From Thermaurantimonas sp046295455 (GTDB taxonomy: Bacteria; Bacteroidota; Bacteroidia; Flavobacteriales; Schleiferiaceae), in NCBI GenBank assembly GCA_046295455.1, contig JBKBNI010000006.1, positions 62,001 to 126,000 of the forward strand: a DNA stretch of 64,000 bases. The letters are read 5' to 3'. A program made the position numbers and the translations under genes. The notes beneath the pieces are model-generated. The model did not search any database. It had not been told where the DNA came from and saw only the letters and a list, made by a program, of their open reading frames with translations. Of the stretch, positions 52,837 to 61,804 are shown one piece after another (within the stretch, counting starts at the first letter, position 1; every line of letters begins with the position of its first letter).

Positions 52837-54588
52837 ATGTACAGAACACATACATGCGGTGAACTCAGACGTGAGCATCAGGGAGAAAAAGTGACTTTGG
52901 CCGGATGGGTTCAGAAAATTAGAAAACTCGGTGCACTCACATTTGTGGACATTCGCGACCGCTACGGGATCACCCAATTGGCTTTTTACGAAGAATCAAA
53001 TCGAGAACTTTTTGACCAGGCCAATGCACTTGGTAGAGAGTATGTGATACAAACCACAGGGGTTGTGCGTCTGAGGGACAGCAAGAATCCCAACCTTTCT
53101 ACGGGTGACATAGAGGTTATACCAGAGGGGCTACGTGTACTGAATGCCTGCAAGGTGCCTCCATTTACGATCGAAGACGTCACCGATGGGGGAGATGAGC
53201 TCAGAATGAAGTACCGATATCTGGATCTGCGACGCAATCCTTTAAAAAACAATCTTCTGCTTCGATATCGTGTAGGTATGGAGGTGCGCAGATATCTGGA
53301 TGCGCTCGGATTTGTAGACATCGAAACCCCCTTTCTCATTAAGTCAACACCGGAAGGGGCCAGAGACTTTGTGGTACCCTCGCGCCTTCACCCCGGCCAT
53401 TTTTACGCATTACCTCAAAGTCCGCAGACATTCAAACAGCTGCTCATGGTGGCTGGATTTGACCGATACTATCAGATCGTCCGCTGCTTTCGCGACGAGG
53501 ATCTCCGTGCAGACCGCCAGCCCGAATTTACCCAGATAGACTGCGAAATGGCCTTTGTAGAGCAGGAAGACATTCTGCAGACCTTTGAAGGGCTGATCAG
53601 ACATCTGATAAAAGAAATCAAGGGAATAGATGTGGGACCTTTCCCAAGAATGAGCTATCAGGAGGCCATGAGACTGTACGGATGTGATAAGCCTGACATT
53701 CGGTTTGGGATGGAATTTGTCGAATTAGACGACTTGGTCAAGGGTGTGGGATTCAAAGTCTTTGATGATGCAGAACTGGTCGTTGCCATCAATGTGCCCG
53801 GATGTGCTCAATACACCCGAAAGCAGCTGGATGAGCTTACGGAGTTTGTGCGACGCCCGCAAATCGGAGCCGGTGGACTGGCATGGATGAGGATGGATGA
53901 GCAAGGCCAGAAATCCAGCTTTGATAAGTTTTACACCCCGGAACAACTCGCTTCCATCGCCGGGCATGCACATATGAATTCTGGTGATTTGCTTCTCATC
54001 CTTGCAGGGCCGGTGGCCAAAACGCGCAAGGCACTCCACGAATTGAGGATGCACATGGCAGAAAGGTTAGGACTTCGTAAGCCTGATGAGTTTGCTCCGC
54101 TGTGGGTTGTGGATTTTCCCCTCCTCGAATGGGATGAGCAGACCGGACGCTGGCATGCCATGCATCACCCGTTTACAGCTCCGAAACCCGAAGATGCACA
54201 CCTACTCGACTCAGACCCGGGCCGCGTTAGAGCCAATGCGTATGATCTGGTGCTCAACGGAAACGAAGTAGGCGGTGGATCGATCCGGATTTTTGACCGC
54301 AACCTGCAGAATAAAATGTTTCAGATATTAGGCTTTTCGGAAGAGAAAGCCCGTCAACAGTTTGGCTTCCTTATGAATGCTTTTGAATTTGGAGCCCCTC
54401 CGCACGGAGGCATCGCTTTTGGATTTGATCGCCTGGTGGCTCTGCTGGGCGGACAAGAGACCATCCGCGATTTCATTGCCTTTCCAAAAAACAATGCTGG
54501 CCGCGACCTGATGATCGATGCTCCCTCACAAATAGATCAAGAGCAACTGTCAGAATTGCATATTTCAACATTAACCTTTAACTCGTGA
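52837..54588 (+). CDS. aspS: Aspartyl-tRNA synthetase
   Basis: AspRS charges tRNA-Asp. The 583-residue class II enzyme has the N-terminal OB anticodon-binding domain (about 1-105, GWVQKIRKLGALTFVDIRDRYG), class II motif 2 (FRDEDLRADRQPEFTQID), a bacterial GAD insertion domain (about 285-410) and motif 3 (GIAFGFDRLVALLGG). The length fits the bacterial type. It overlaps the DUF4197 start by four bases (GTGA), and DUF4197 overlaps plsC, so the three genes form an operon. Confidence 0.97.
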   Translation: MYRTHTCGELRREHQGEKVTLAGWVQKIRKLGALTFVDIRDRYGITQLAFYEESNRELFDQANALGREYVIQTTGVVRLRDSKNPNLSTGDIEVIPEGLRVLNACKVPPFTIEDVTDGGDELRMKYRYLDLRRNPLKNNLLLRYRVGMEVRRYLDALGFVDIETPFLIKSTPEGARDFVVPSRLHPGHFYALPQSPQTFKQLLMVAGFDRYYQIVRCFRDEDLRADRQPEFTQIDCEMAFVEQEDILQTFEGLIRHLIKEIKGIDVGPFPRMSYQEAMRLYGCDKPDIRFGMEFVELDDLVKGVGFKVFDDAELVVAINVPGCAQYTRKQLDELTEFVRRPQIGAGGLAWMRMDEQGQKSSFDKFYTPEQLASIAGHAHMNSGDLLLILAGPVAKTRKALHELRMHMAERLGLRKPDEFAPLWVVDFPLLEWDEQTGRWHAMHHPFTAPKPEDAHLLDSDPGRVRANAYDLVLNGNEVGGGSIRIFDRNLQNKMFQILGFSEEKARQQFGFLMNAFEFGAPPHGGIAFGFDRLVALLGGQETIRDFIAFPKNNAGRDLMIDAPSQIDQEQLSELHISTLTFNS

Positions 54589-55313
54589 GAATCATCAAAT
54601 TTCTAATCGTTCCCTCTGCAATCGCTATTTTGAGTGGTTGTGATGTTTTGACCCACATGGGTGGAATGCCGGGATTAAATCCATTACCACCAAGCGAAAC
54701 AGAAGTAGCTACAGGTCTTAAAAGTGCTCTGGAGGTAGGTATCTCCAACGCAGTAAAAATCACCTCTGAAAATGGAGGATTCTTTAATAACAATCTGATT
54801 CGCATTCCCTTTCCTCCCGAGGCTGCACGAATGGAGCGAACCCTTAGAGATATCGGATTGGGTTCGCAGGTGGATCAGTTTGTCCGCACAATGAATTCCG
54901 CTGCAGAAGAGGCTTCGAAAAAAGCAACTCCTATATTTGTTAATGCTATTCGCCAAATGACCTTTACCGATGTGATGAATATCTGGAGAGGTGACAGCAC
55001 GGCAGCTACTCAGTTTCTTCAGCGCACTACTTCGGATCAGCTAAGGCAAGCGTTCAAACCTGTCATCAAAGAAGCAATAGATAAAGTGGAGCTCACGTCT
55101 CTATGGAATCCACTTGCCTCCGCTTACAACAGCGTTCCATTTGTTACTCCGGTAAATCCCAACCTCGAAGATTTCATTACCGACCGCACTCTCACCGGAC
55201 TTTTTACAATGGTTGCTCGGGAGGAGGCAGCTATACGCCGTGATCCGGCCGCTCGTGTCAATGATATTTTAAAACGCGTTTTTGGCTGGTTGGACAATGA
55301 ACGGAAGCAATAA
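54585..55313 (+). CDS. DUF4197 lipoprotein
   Basis: The 242-residue protein starts at GTG 54585 and has a lipoprotein signal with LSGC (Cys19). The remainder is a helical DUF4197 domain, with TEVATGLKSALEVGISNAVKI, a GGFFNNNLIRIPFPPEA segment and YNSVPFVTPVNPNLEDFITDRTLTGLF. The function is unknown in all relatives known to me. Coupled to aspS (GTGA) and plsC (17-base overlap), which suggests constitutive co-expression with envelope phospholipid synthesis. Confidence 0.82.
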   Translation: MRIIKFLIVPSAIAILSGCDVLTHMGGMPGLNPLPPSETEVATGLKSALEVGISNAVKITSENGGFFNNNLIRIPFPPEAARMERTLRDIGLGSQVDQFVRTMNSAAEEASKKATPIFVNAIRQMTFTDVMNIWRGDSTAATQFLQRTTSDQLRQAFKPVIKEAIDKVELTSLWNPLASAYNSVPFVTPVNPNLEDFITDRTLTGLFTMVAREEAAIRRDPAARVNDILKRVFGWLDNERKQ

Positions 55314-56085
55314 CCAATCTCACAAAATAAGTGACGAAGGGTGGTCATGGGTATGGCTGCCCTTTCGCCTTTTATGGCGGGTTTGGTTTTATGTAAGTAT
55401 ATTTTTAGCCATAGTACTTGTATTTCCATTCATCACATTATTCTCATTAAAACCCGAATGGTACAAATATTTTTTTTACTTTGAGCGCACTTGGGCTTAT
55501 ATCGTTACTCTAATTACGGGATTTATTCCTGTGGTGAAAAACAGACACTACATCCAAAAAGACAAACAATACATCATCACAGCCAATCATACCAGCATGA
55601 TGGACATCATGATGACCTTAATTGCCGTGCCTAACACGTTTCTTTTTATAGGAAAAAAAGAACTGGCCAGATATCCGCTTTTTGGCTACTACTATCGCAG
55701 GACCAATATTTTAGTCGACAGAAAAAGCCTGACCAGTAAAAGACACGTCTATTGGCAGGCGGCTGATAAAATTGCTAAGGGATACTCCGTGTGTATCTTT
55801 CCTGAAGGTGGTATACCGGACGAATCCATCGAACTGGCTCCCTTCAAAATGGGAGCCTTTAAATTAGCCATAGAAACACGTACAGACATTCTGCCAATTA
55901 GTTTCCCAAGTACAAAAAAGCACTTTCCTTACAGCATCTTCAGAGGATACCCTGGTATTCTGAAGGCGATAATTCATCCACCTGTTCAGGTATCCAAACT
56001 TCGCTTTGTCACCGAAGAAGAACTCAGAGATAAGGTTTACAATCTTATCCTGGCCGGCATGCGATCCGAAAATTTCGATGATTAA
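55297..56085 (+). CDS. plsC: 1-acyl-sn-glycerol-3-phosphate acyltransferase
   Basis: PlsC adds the second acyl chain to make phosphatidic acid at the inner membrane. The 262-residue protein has an N-terminal hydrophobic helix (about 20-45), the catalytic NHTSMMD (Hx4D) motif, the FPEGG block and later LPISFPSTKKHFP. The start is ATG 55297 (MNGSNNQ); the in-frame codon at 55282 is less likely. It overlaps the DUF4197 gene by 17 bases and is last in the aspS operon. Confidence 0.9.
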   Translation: MNGSNNQSHKISDEGWSWVWLPFRLLWRVWFYVSIFLAIVLVFPFITLFSLKPEWYKYFFYFERTWAYIVTLITGFIPVVKNRHYIQKDKQYIITANHTSMMDIMMTLIAVPNTFLFIGKKELARYPLFGYYYRRTNILVDRKSLTSKRHVYWQAADKIAKGYSVCIFPEGGIPDESIELAPFKMGAFKLAIETRTDILPISFPSTKKHFPYSIFRGYPGILKAIIHPPVQVSKLRFVTEEELRDKVYNLILAGMRSENFDD

Positions 56086-56219
56086 ACTTATGACCAATTT
56101 CAATGCTCAACCTTCCCAAAATTCGTAAAAATCCCTTTGGCTGATAGCCGATTTCAAAACAATTTTAACAACTTCGGGGGGACAATGCATGTTTAATTTG
56201 TTTTAGGAATATCATCACA

Positions 56220-57593
56220 ATGAATAAAGAAAAAAAAGTATTTGACAACATCATTCAGTCCATTGGCAATACTCCGTTGGTACGGCTCAACAGGATTGCG
56301 CAGAATATACCATGTCCGGTTTATGGCAAGGTAGAGTATTTTAATCCCGGGCACAGTACCAAAGACCGTATGGCACTCAAAATGATCGAAGATGCCGAGC
56401 GCGACGGTCGCCTGAAGCCCGGAGGCACCATCATCGAATGCACCAGTGGCAATACCGGAATGGGATTGGCGCTGGCGGCTGCGGTCAAAGGGTACAAACT
56501 CATATGTACCATGAATGACAAGCAAAGCAAAGAAAAAATGGACATTCTACGTGCCATGGGTGCAGAGGTGTACGTATGCCCCACCAATGTGGCTCCGGAT
56601 CATCCGGATTCGTACTACTCTGTAGCCCGCAGGCTCAATCAGGAGATTCCTAACTCGTTTTTTCCCAATCAATACGACAACCTCTCCAACCGACAGGCGC
56701 ATTATGAAACCACCGGACCGGAAATCTGGGATCAGACCGAAGGGCGTATTACACATTTTGTAGTGGGCGTAGGTACAGGTGGCACCATCTCAGGAGTGGC
56801 CAAATACCTGAAGGAGCAAAACCCCGACATTCAGATCTGGGGTGCGGACACGTATGGCTCTGTATTTAAAAAATATCACGAAACAGGCATTTTTGATAAA
56901 AATGAAATATACTCCTATATCACTGAAGGTATAGGTGAGGACATTCTTCCCGCTAATGTGGATTTTTCGCTCATTGACCGATTTGAAAAAGTGACCGACA
57001 AAGACGGCGCTCTCATTGCACGTGAATTGGCAAAAAAAGAAGGCCTCTTTCTTGGCTATTCGGCGGGAAGTGCCTTCGGCGTAGTCCGTCAGCTCAGACA
57101 CCTGCTCAAACCTACTGATCTTGTTGTCGTGCTCTTTCACGACCACGGCAGCCGATATGTTGGAAAAATTTACAACGACGACTGGATGCGCGAGCGAGGA
57201 TTTCTCCCTCAAAAAAATAAAGTTGCCAAGGATTTTGTGGATAGGCACAGCCGTTTGCCCCTCCTGCACATCGGGGTTGGCGAGCCGATCAGCAATGCGA
57301 TACGCCTCATGCGTACCTTTTCCATATCGCAATTACCCGTGACAAAGGACGGTCAGTTCGTTGGCTCTATCGATGAAAGAACCCTTTTCAATGCCGTGAT
57401 CGAAGACCCATCCTCTGTAAACAAACTCGCCAGTGAACTCATGCGTGAACCCTTTCCAGTGGTGGAAGCCACTACTCCCGTTGAGGAATTCAGACACTAT
57501 TTCACGGCCGATAATGGAGCAGTGCTCGTACACCTTGGTAAAGGCGAATATCACGTAATCACTCGAAATGACCTGATTGCACTGCTTGGATAG
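56220..57593 (+). CDS. Cystathionine beta-synthase (PLP domain plus CBS pair)
   Basis: The 457-residue protein has a fold-type II PLP domain (about 1-325) with the PLP lysine Lys48 in PGHSTKDRM, SGNTG (76-80), GTGGTISG and the EGIGEDILP block, and a C-terminal pair of CBS domains (about 335-457). The layout matches cystathionine beta-synthase rather than a simple cysteine synthase, and the CBS tail may sense a ligand such as SAM or AMP. Lys48 and the SGNTG loop are intact. It is a single gene; the 134-base spacer upstream has no clear TAnnTTTG box. Confidence 0.87.
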   Translation: MNKEKKVFDNIIQSIGNTPLVRLNRIAQNIPCPVYGKVEYFNPGHSTKDRMALKMIEDAERDGRLKPGGTIIECTSGNTGMGLALAAAVKGYKLICTMNDKQSKEKMDILRAMGAEVYVCPTNVAPDHPDSYYSVARRLNQEIPNSFFPNQYDNLSNRQAHYETTGPEIWDQTEGRITHFVVGVGTGGTISGVAKYLKEQNPDIQIWGADTYGSVFKKYHETGIFDKNEIYSYITEGIGEDILPANVDFSLIDRFEKVTDKDGALIARELAKKEGLFLGYSAGSAFGVVRQLRHLLKPTDLVVVLFHDHGSRYVGKIYNDDWMRERGFLPQKNKVAKDFVDRHSRLPLLHIGVGEPISNAIRLMRTFSISQLPVTKDGQFVGSIDERTLFNAVIEDPSSVNKLASELMREPFPVVEATTPVEEFRHYFTADNGAVLVHLGKGEYHVITRNDLIALLG

Positions 57594-57692
57594 TCCGTCC
57601 GGTATACAGGGCTGAAGATCAGTAAGGTGCTGGCTTTGATTGCCAGGAGTGAAAATCAGAATGCACTTAAGGTTCTAAGGGTCTAAATTTTT

Positions 57693-57700
57693 TACATTTG
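57693..57700 (+). promoter_or_regulatory. Promoter -7 box for fbp-menB
   Basis: TACATTTG matches TAnnTTTG, 25 bases before ATG 57726. No TTTG is seen at the -33 distance. Confidence 0.5.
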
Positions 57701-57725
57701 TCATACCATCAATAGTGCCCGATTT

Positions 57726-58736
57726 ATGTCACGACCCGTTACCCTTGGCGAGTTTATCATCGAAAAGCAAAAAGACTTTCCATATGCTTCCGGAGAATTG
57801 TCGCAGTTGCTCAGCTCCATCAGGCTTGCCTCCAAGATTGTAAACCGCGAGATCAATCGCGCAGGACTAGCCGACATTCTGGGCACCATCGGACAACAGA
57901 ATGTTCAGGGCGAAACTCAAATGAAACTGGATGTTTTTGCCAATGAAGTATTTATAAATGCACTAAAAGCCAGAGGACTGGTTTGCGGATTGGCGTCCGA
58001 AGAAAACGATGACTTTGTAGCATTTGACGAAGAATTGCACAAAGACAGTAAATATGTAGTTCTGATCGATCCCCTGGACGGATCCTCGAATATAGATGTC
58101 AATGTTTCAGTTGGAACCATATTTTCTATTTATCGCAGAATTTCAGCCCCGGGCACAAAGGTGACTCTGGAAGATTTTCTCCAGCCCGGAATCAATCAGG
58201 TGGCAGCCGGATATCTGGTTTACGGCAGCTCTACCATGCTGGTATATACCACCGGACACGGGGTCAACGGCTTTACGCTTGACCCTACTCTTGGAGTATA
58301 TCTTCTCTCCCATGAAAACATTCAAATGCCAAAATCAGGGGTTATTTATTCGATCAACGAAGGCAATTATGTCAAATTTCCCGAAGGTGTCAAAAAATAC
58401 ATCAAATACTGCCAGGAAAGCGACTCCTCTACAAAGCGCCCGTACACAAGCCGGTACATCGGTTCGCTGGTAAGTGATTTTCACCGAAATATGCTGAAGG
58501 GCGGTATTTATATTTATCCGCAGGGGACGAATGCCCCGAACGGCAAGCTCAGATTGCTCTATGAGTGCAATCCCCTGGCGCTGATCGCTGAGCAGGCCGG
58601 TGGCATGGCTACTGATGGTTACAGAAGAATACTCGAAATTCAACCTACAGAACTGCATCAGAGAGTACCGTACTTTGTAGGAAGTGCAGATATGGTCTCC
58701 AAGGCAATGGAATTTATGAACTTGTATAAAGATTGA
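57726..58736 (+). CDS. fbp: Class I fructose-1,6-bisphosphatase
   Basis: Fbp is the gluconeogenic enzyme that makes fructose 6-phosphate. The 336-residue class I enzyme has metal ligands in LASEEND (Glu92-Glu93) and the motif IDPLDGSSNID (from 114), followed by VSVGTIFSIYR and the substrate region YIYPQG...GKLRLLYECNPLA. The length is standard. Its stop overlaps the upstream-most codon of the menB frame, so the genes are probably co-transcribed. Confidence 0.96.
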   Translation: MSRPVTLGEFIIEKQKDFPYASGELSQLLSSIRLASKIVNREINRAGLADILGTIGQQNVQGETQMKLDVFANEVFINALKARGLVCGLASEENDDFVAFDEELHKDSKYVVLIDPLDGSSNIDVNVSVGTIFSIYRRISAPGTKVTLEDFLQPGINQVAAGYLVYGSSTMLVYTTGHGVNGFTLDPTLGVYLLSHENIQMPKSGVIYSINEGNYVKFPEGVKKYIKYCQESDSSTKRPYTSRYIGSLVSDFHRNMLKGGIYIYPQGTNAPNGKLRLLYECNPLALIAEQAGGMATDGYRRILEIQPTELHQRVPYFVGSADMVSKAMEFMNLYKD

Positions 58737-58768
58737 ACGTATTATTTTTTAAAAAAACTATATCTACC

Positions 58769-59587
58769 TTGAAAAGAGATTGGACCACCCTTAAAGAGTA
58801 CGAAGAAATCTTATTCGATTTTTACAACGGAATAGCCAAAATCACCATCAACAGGCCAAGATATCGCAATGCCTTCACTCCAAAAACTGTGAAGGAAATG
58901 ATCGACGCCATGCACATATGCCGCGAAAATCCAGACATCTACGTGGTAGTATTTACCGGAGCGGGAGACAAGGCATTCTGTGCCGGTGGCGATCAGAATG
59001 TGAAAGGTATTGGCGGATATGTAGACGAATCAGGTGTACCTCGGCTTAACGTTCTTGACCTGCAAAAAATGATCAGAAGCATCCCAAAACCGGTCATCGC
59101 TATGGTCAATGGATATGCCATTGGCGGGGGTCACGTACTCCACGTGGTCTGTGATCTTTCTATTGCCAGCGAAAATGCCATTTTCGGACAGACCGGTCCC
59201 AAGGTTGGCAGCTTTGACGGTGGATTCGGTTCTTCTTATCTGGCGCGCATAGTAGGTCAGAAGAAGGCTCGTGAAATATGGTATCTCTGCCGTCAGTATT
59301 CAGCGAAGGAGGCACTCGATATGGGTCTGGTCAACTGCGTAGTGCCACACGACCAACTCGAAGATGAGACCGTAAAGTGGTGCGAAGAGATCATGCAAAA
59401 GAGCCCAATAGCCCTCCGGATGATAAAGGCAGGATTAAACGCCGAACTCGATGGACAGGCTGGTATTCAGGAATTAGCCGGCAATGCGACATTGTTGTAT
59501 TACTTTACCGAAGAGTCTCAAGAAGGTCGCAGGGCATTTCTAGAAAAACGCGCCCCGGATTTTAAAAAGTTTCCGAAGTTTCCTTAG
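58769..59587 (+). CDS. menB: 1,4-dihydroxy-2-naphthoyl-CoA synthase
   Basis: MenB closes the second ring in menaquinone synthesis. The 272-residue crotonase-fold enzyme starts at TTG 58769 (MKRDWTTLKEYEEILF), which matches the family N-terminus; an earlier TTG at 58733 is less likely. It has the oxyanion-hole and acyl-CoA blocks AFCAGGDQNVKG, YAIGGGHVLHVVCDL, and GQTGPKVGSFDGGFGSSYLARIVGQ with the catalytic Asp. The QTGPK form is the type expected for the bicarbonate-dependent enzymes. No other men gene is in the window. It ends convergent to the histidine kinase, and the two stops overlap by 4 bases. Confidence 0.93.
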   Translation: MKRDWTTLKEYEEILFDFYNGIAKITINRPRYRNAFTPKTVKEMIDAMHICRENPDIYVVVFTGAGDKAFCAGGDQNVKGIGGYVDESGVPRLNVLDLQKMIRSIPKPVIAMVNGYAIGGGHVLHVVCDLSIASENAIFGQTGPKVGSFDGGFGSSYLARIVGQKKAREIWYLCRQYSAKEALDMGLVNCVVPHDQLEDETVKWCEEIMQKSPIALRMIKAGLNAELDGQAGIQELAGNATLLYYFTEESQEGRRAFLEKRAPDFKKFPKFP

Positions 59588-61707
59588 TCGATTTTCCTAC
59601 TTTTAGTATCATTAGGTTCGTCGCACTGGAGTATCACCGTGAAGGTGCTTCCTTCTCCTTCTTTGGAAGATACAAGTAGATCGCCTTTGTGTTCTCTGAT
59701 AATCTGTTTGCAAATTCTCAAACCTATTCCATTTGATTTTTCTCCTTCCGTACCAAGGCGACCGTCCAAAGATTCATCTGAAAGGATTTTTTTCAGGTCC
59801 GACGGAGAAATACCCACACCTTGATCAGACACTGAAATTTCTACGTAATTTGGTTTTTTTGCGGCCAGTATTGTTATGACACTATTTCTATAGCTGAACT
59901 TTATGGCATTGCCAATCAGATTGTTTAGCAAACTCCAGATTTTGTAGTAATCTGCGTAACAGTATATATCTTCTGAAATCTCCTTTTGTATCCGAATGTT
60001 TTTAGCATTTGCCTGTTGGATATTGGTGCTGATCGAGCTTTCGATAATAGATCTCAAATTGTGAATATTTTTTTCAGTGGAGGTGGACGATGATTTTAGT
60101 AGGTTGGAAATAAATTCAAGAGAATGCTGGGCTTCAATCCGGATAAGTTCTAAATATGTTTTTGATTCGTTGAGGTGTTGTTCATTCAGTAGTATCTCAG
60201 CAAGTCCTTTAATTGACGAGATAGGATTTCGAAGATCATGAGCCATGTGTTTTAGCAAAAATTTGTTATAAAGTTGTGATTCACTTAGTTTGAGATTGGT
60301 CTCTGTAAGTTCTGAATTGATCTTTTTCAGTTCATTGGCTAATTCTTGTTCCTTTTTCAAATAGAGTTTATTTCTTTCCGACTGTCTGTATAGTATGTAT
60401 ATAAAGAGTAATAGGCCAAAAGATATTACAAAAGAAATAGCTAAAGTGTAACGGTTTTCTTTTAAATTCAAATGGTATTTTTCTTCCGATATTTTATTAA
60501 GAAGATTCATGTATTGACGAGTGGTATTTATAGTGTTATTGAGCATTATTGTACGGGAGATGCTATCGAGTATGGCATCCGAAGTAAATTTTGAAATATA
60601 AGAGCACTTATAGTCAGATATCCGTGCACATACGGCAGATTTTATTTCAAAAAATTCAGCCGTGATTTTATTCTTTGTTGCCAGAATATCTTTTGATTTT
60701 TGTTCCAGACTATCAATTATTTTCAAAGCTTCGGGTACTTTATTTTGCTTCAAGTATGACAGGGCGAGCAGGCTGGCAGATCTGAACTGGATTCTGGTTC
60801 GGAAATTTTTTACATTGGGCGTATTGGCAAATAGATGATGAAGTATGCTGTCCGCTTTTTGGTACATTCCTTTTTCAACAAATATTTTTGCGTAGCCATA
60901 CTTCAGATCAGCCTCTGAAAGGGCGGCATATTGGGTGTTTGAAGAATCAATTTTATACATTGAGTCAATGAATATCGAAGCCCTGTTTAAGGCCACAATT
61001 GCACTGTCATATATGTATAGATGGATATACGCATTGGAAAGCAGTTTATTTATATGAAATTTCATAGAGACAATATTGAAAGCATTGATATTATCTGTCA
61101 TTTCGGGTGTATCAAGAGATTTGATGGATTCCATCAGGAAATCAATGCTTTCAAAATACTTTTCCTGATTGTAGAGAATGTTGCCGAGTTGATATAAACG
61201 GGATGCATTGTCTAAGCTGCTGGAAGAATTTGTTTTTTGGGTATGATATATGATTTCAATCACATAGGAGGTGGCATCGTCGAATTTCAAAAGTTTGTTA
61301 GCGACTGAAGACGCATTGTTTAGGGTGTACGTGAGATAGTCTAGAAATTCTTCAGAATATCTTCTGGCTATTTCCAACGATTTTTTAAAATATAATTCTG
61401 ACTCATGGTATTTTTCCAGTCGAAAACAATAATGACCTAATATGTTTTCTCTGAAACTTTTCAATATGTCGTGTGGCTCATAGAATTGCTCCAGACTATC
61501 AATATAAGTCATTAATTTCAAGGAATCATCATAATAATCATTTATGAAAAGTTCTTCTAATACTTCTGTCAGAGTATTATCAGAAATCACCCGTTTTCCA
61601 GACTTCGTATTGGTACTGCAAGAAATCGTGAAAACAATAAGAATCAAGGATAAAATCAATCGGCGGACTGCGAAATATCCATTTACTTGCAGGAAAAGGC
61701 TATCCAT
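59584..61707 (-). CDS. Sensor histidine kinase with N-terminal TPR domain
   Basis: The 707-residue protein has an N-terminal signal or lipobox-like segment (ILSLILIVFTISC), about ten TPR-like repeats (about 35-400), a transmembrane helix (about 425-447), a coiled-coil, then HisKA with His490 in MAHDLRNPISSIKG and an HATPase domain with N600 (LIGNAIKF), SDQGVGIS and GIGLRICKQI. It may sense peptides or protein partners through the TPR part. No response regulator is adjacent, so it is an orphan kinase. The DNA is AT-richer than its neighbours. It is divergent from the porin gene. The protein might equally be lipid-anchored through Cys30. Confidence 0.88.
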   Translation of the reverse strand: MDSLFLQVNGYFAVRRLILSLILIVFTISCSTNTKSGKRVISDNTLTEVLEELFINDYYDDSLKLMTYIDSLEQFYEPHDILKSFRENILGHYCFRLEKYHESELYFKKSLEIARRYSEEFLDYLTYTLNNASSVANKLLKFDDATSYVIEIIYHTQKTNSSSSLDNASRLYQLGNILYNQEKYFESIDFLMESIKSLDTPEMTDNINAFNIVSMKFHINKLLSNAYIHLYIYDSAIVALNRASIFIDSMYKIDSSNTQYAALSEADLKYGYAKIFVEKGMYQKADSILHHLFANTPNVKNFRTRIQFRSASLLALSYLKQNKVPEALKIIDSLEQKSKDILATKNKITAEFFEIKSAVCARISDYKCSYISKFTSDAILDSISRTIMLNNTINTTRQYMNLLNKISEEKYHLNLKENRYTLAISFVISFGLLLFIYILYRQSERNKLYLKKEQELANELKKINSELTETNLKLSESQLYNKFLLKHMAHDLRNPISSIKGLAEILLNEQHLNESKTYLELIRIEAQHSLEFISNLLKSSSTSTEKNIHNLRSIIESSISTNIQQANAKNIRIQKEISEDIYCYADYYKIWSLLNNLIGNAIKFSYRNSVITILAAKKPNYVEISVSDQGVGISPSDLKKILSDESLDGRLGTEGEKSNGIGLRICKQIIREHKGDLLVSSKEGEGSTFTVILQCDEPNDTKSRKID

Positions 61708-61804
61708 TTTTAAGCTTTAACACCTTTTTTGATACTTATTTTGACAAGTGCAAAAGAACAAAAAAAAAACAACATATTATGAAATTTAAAAATTTTTAAG
61801 TAAA

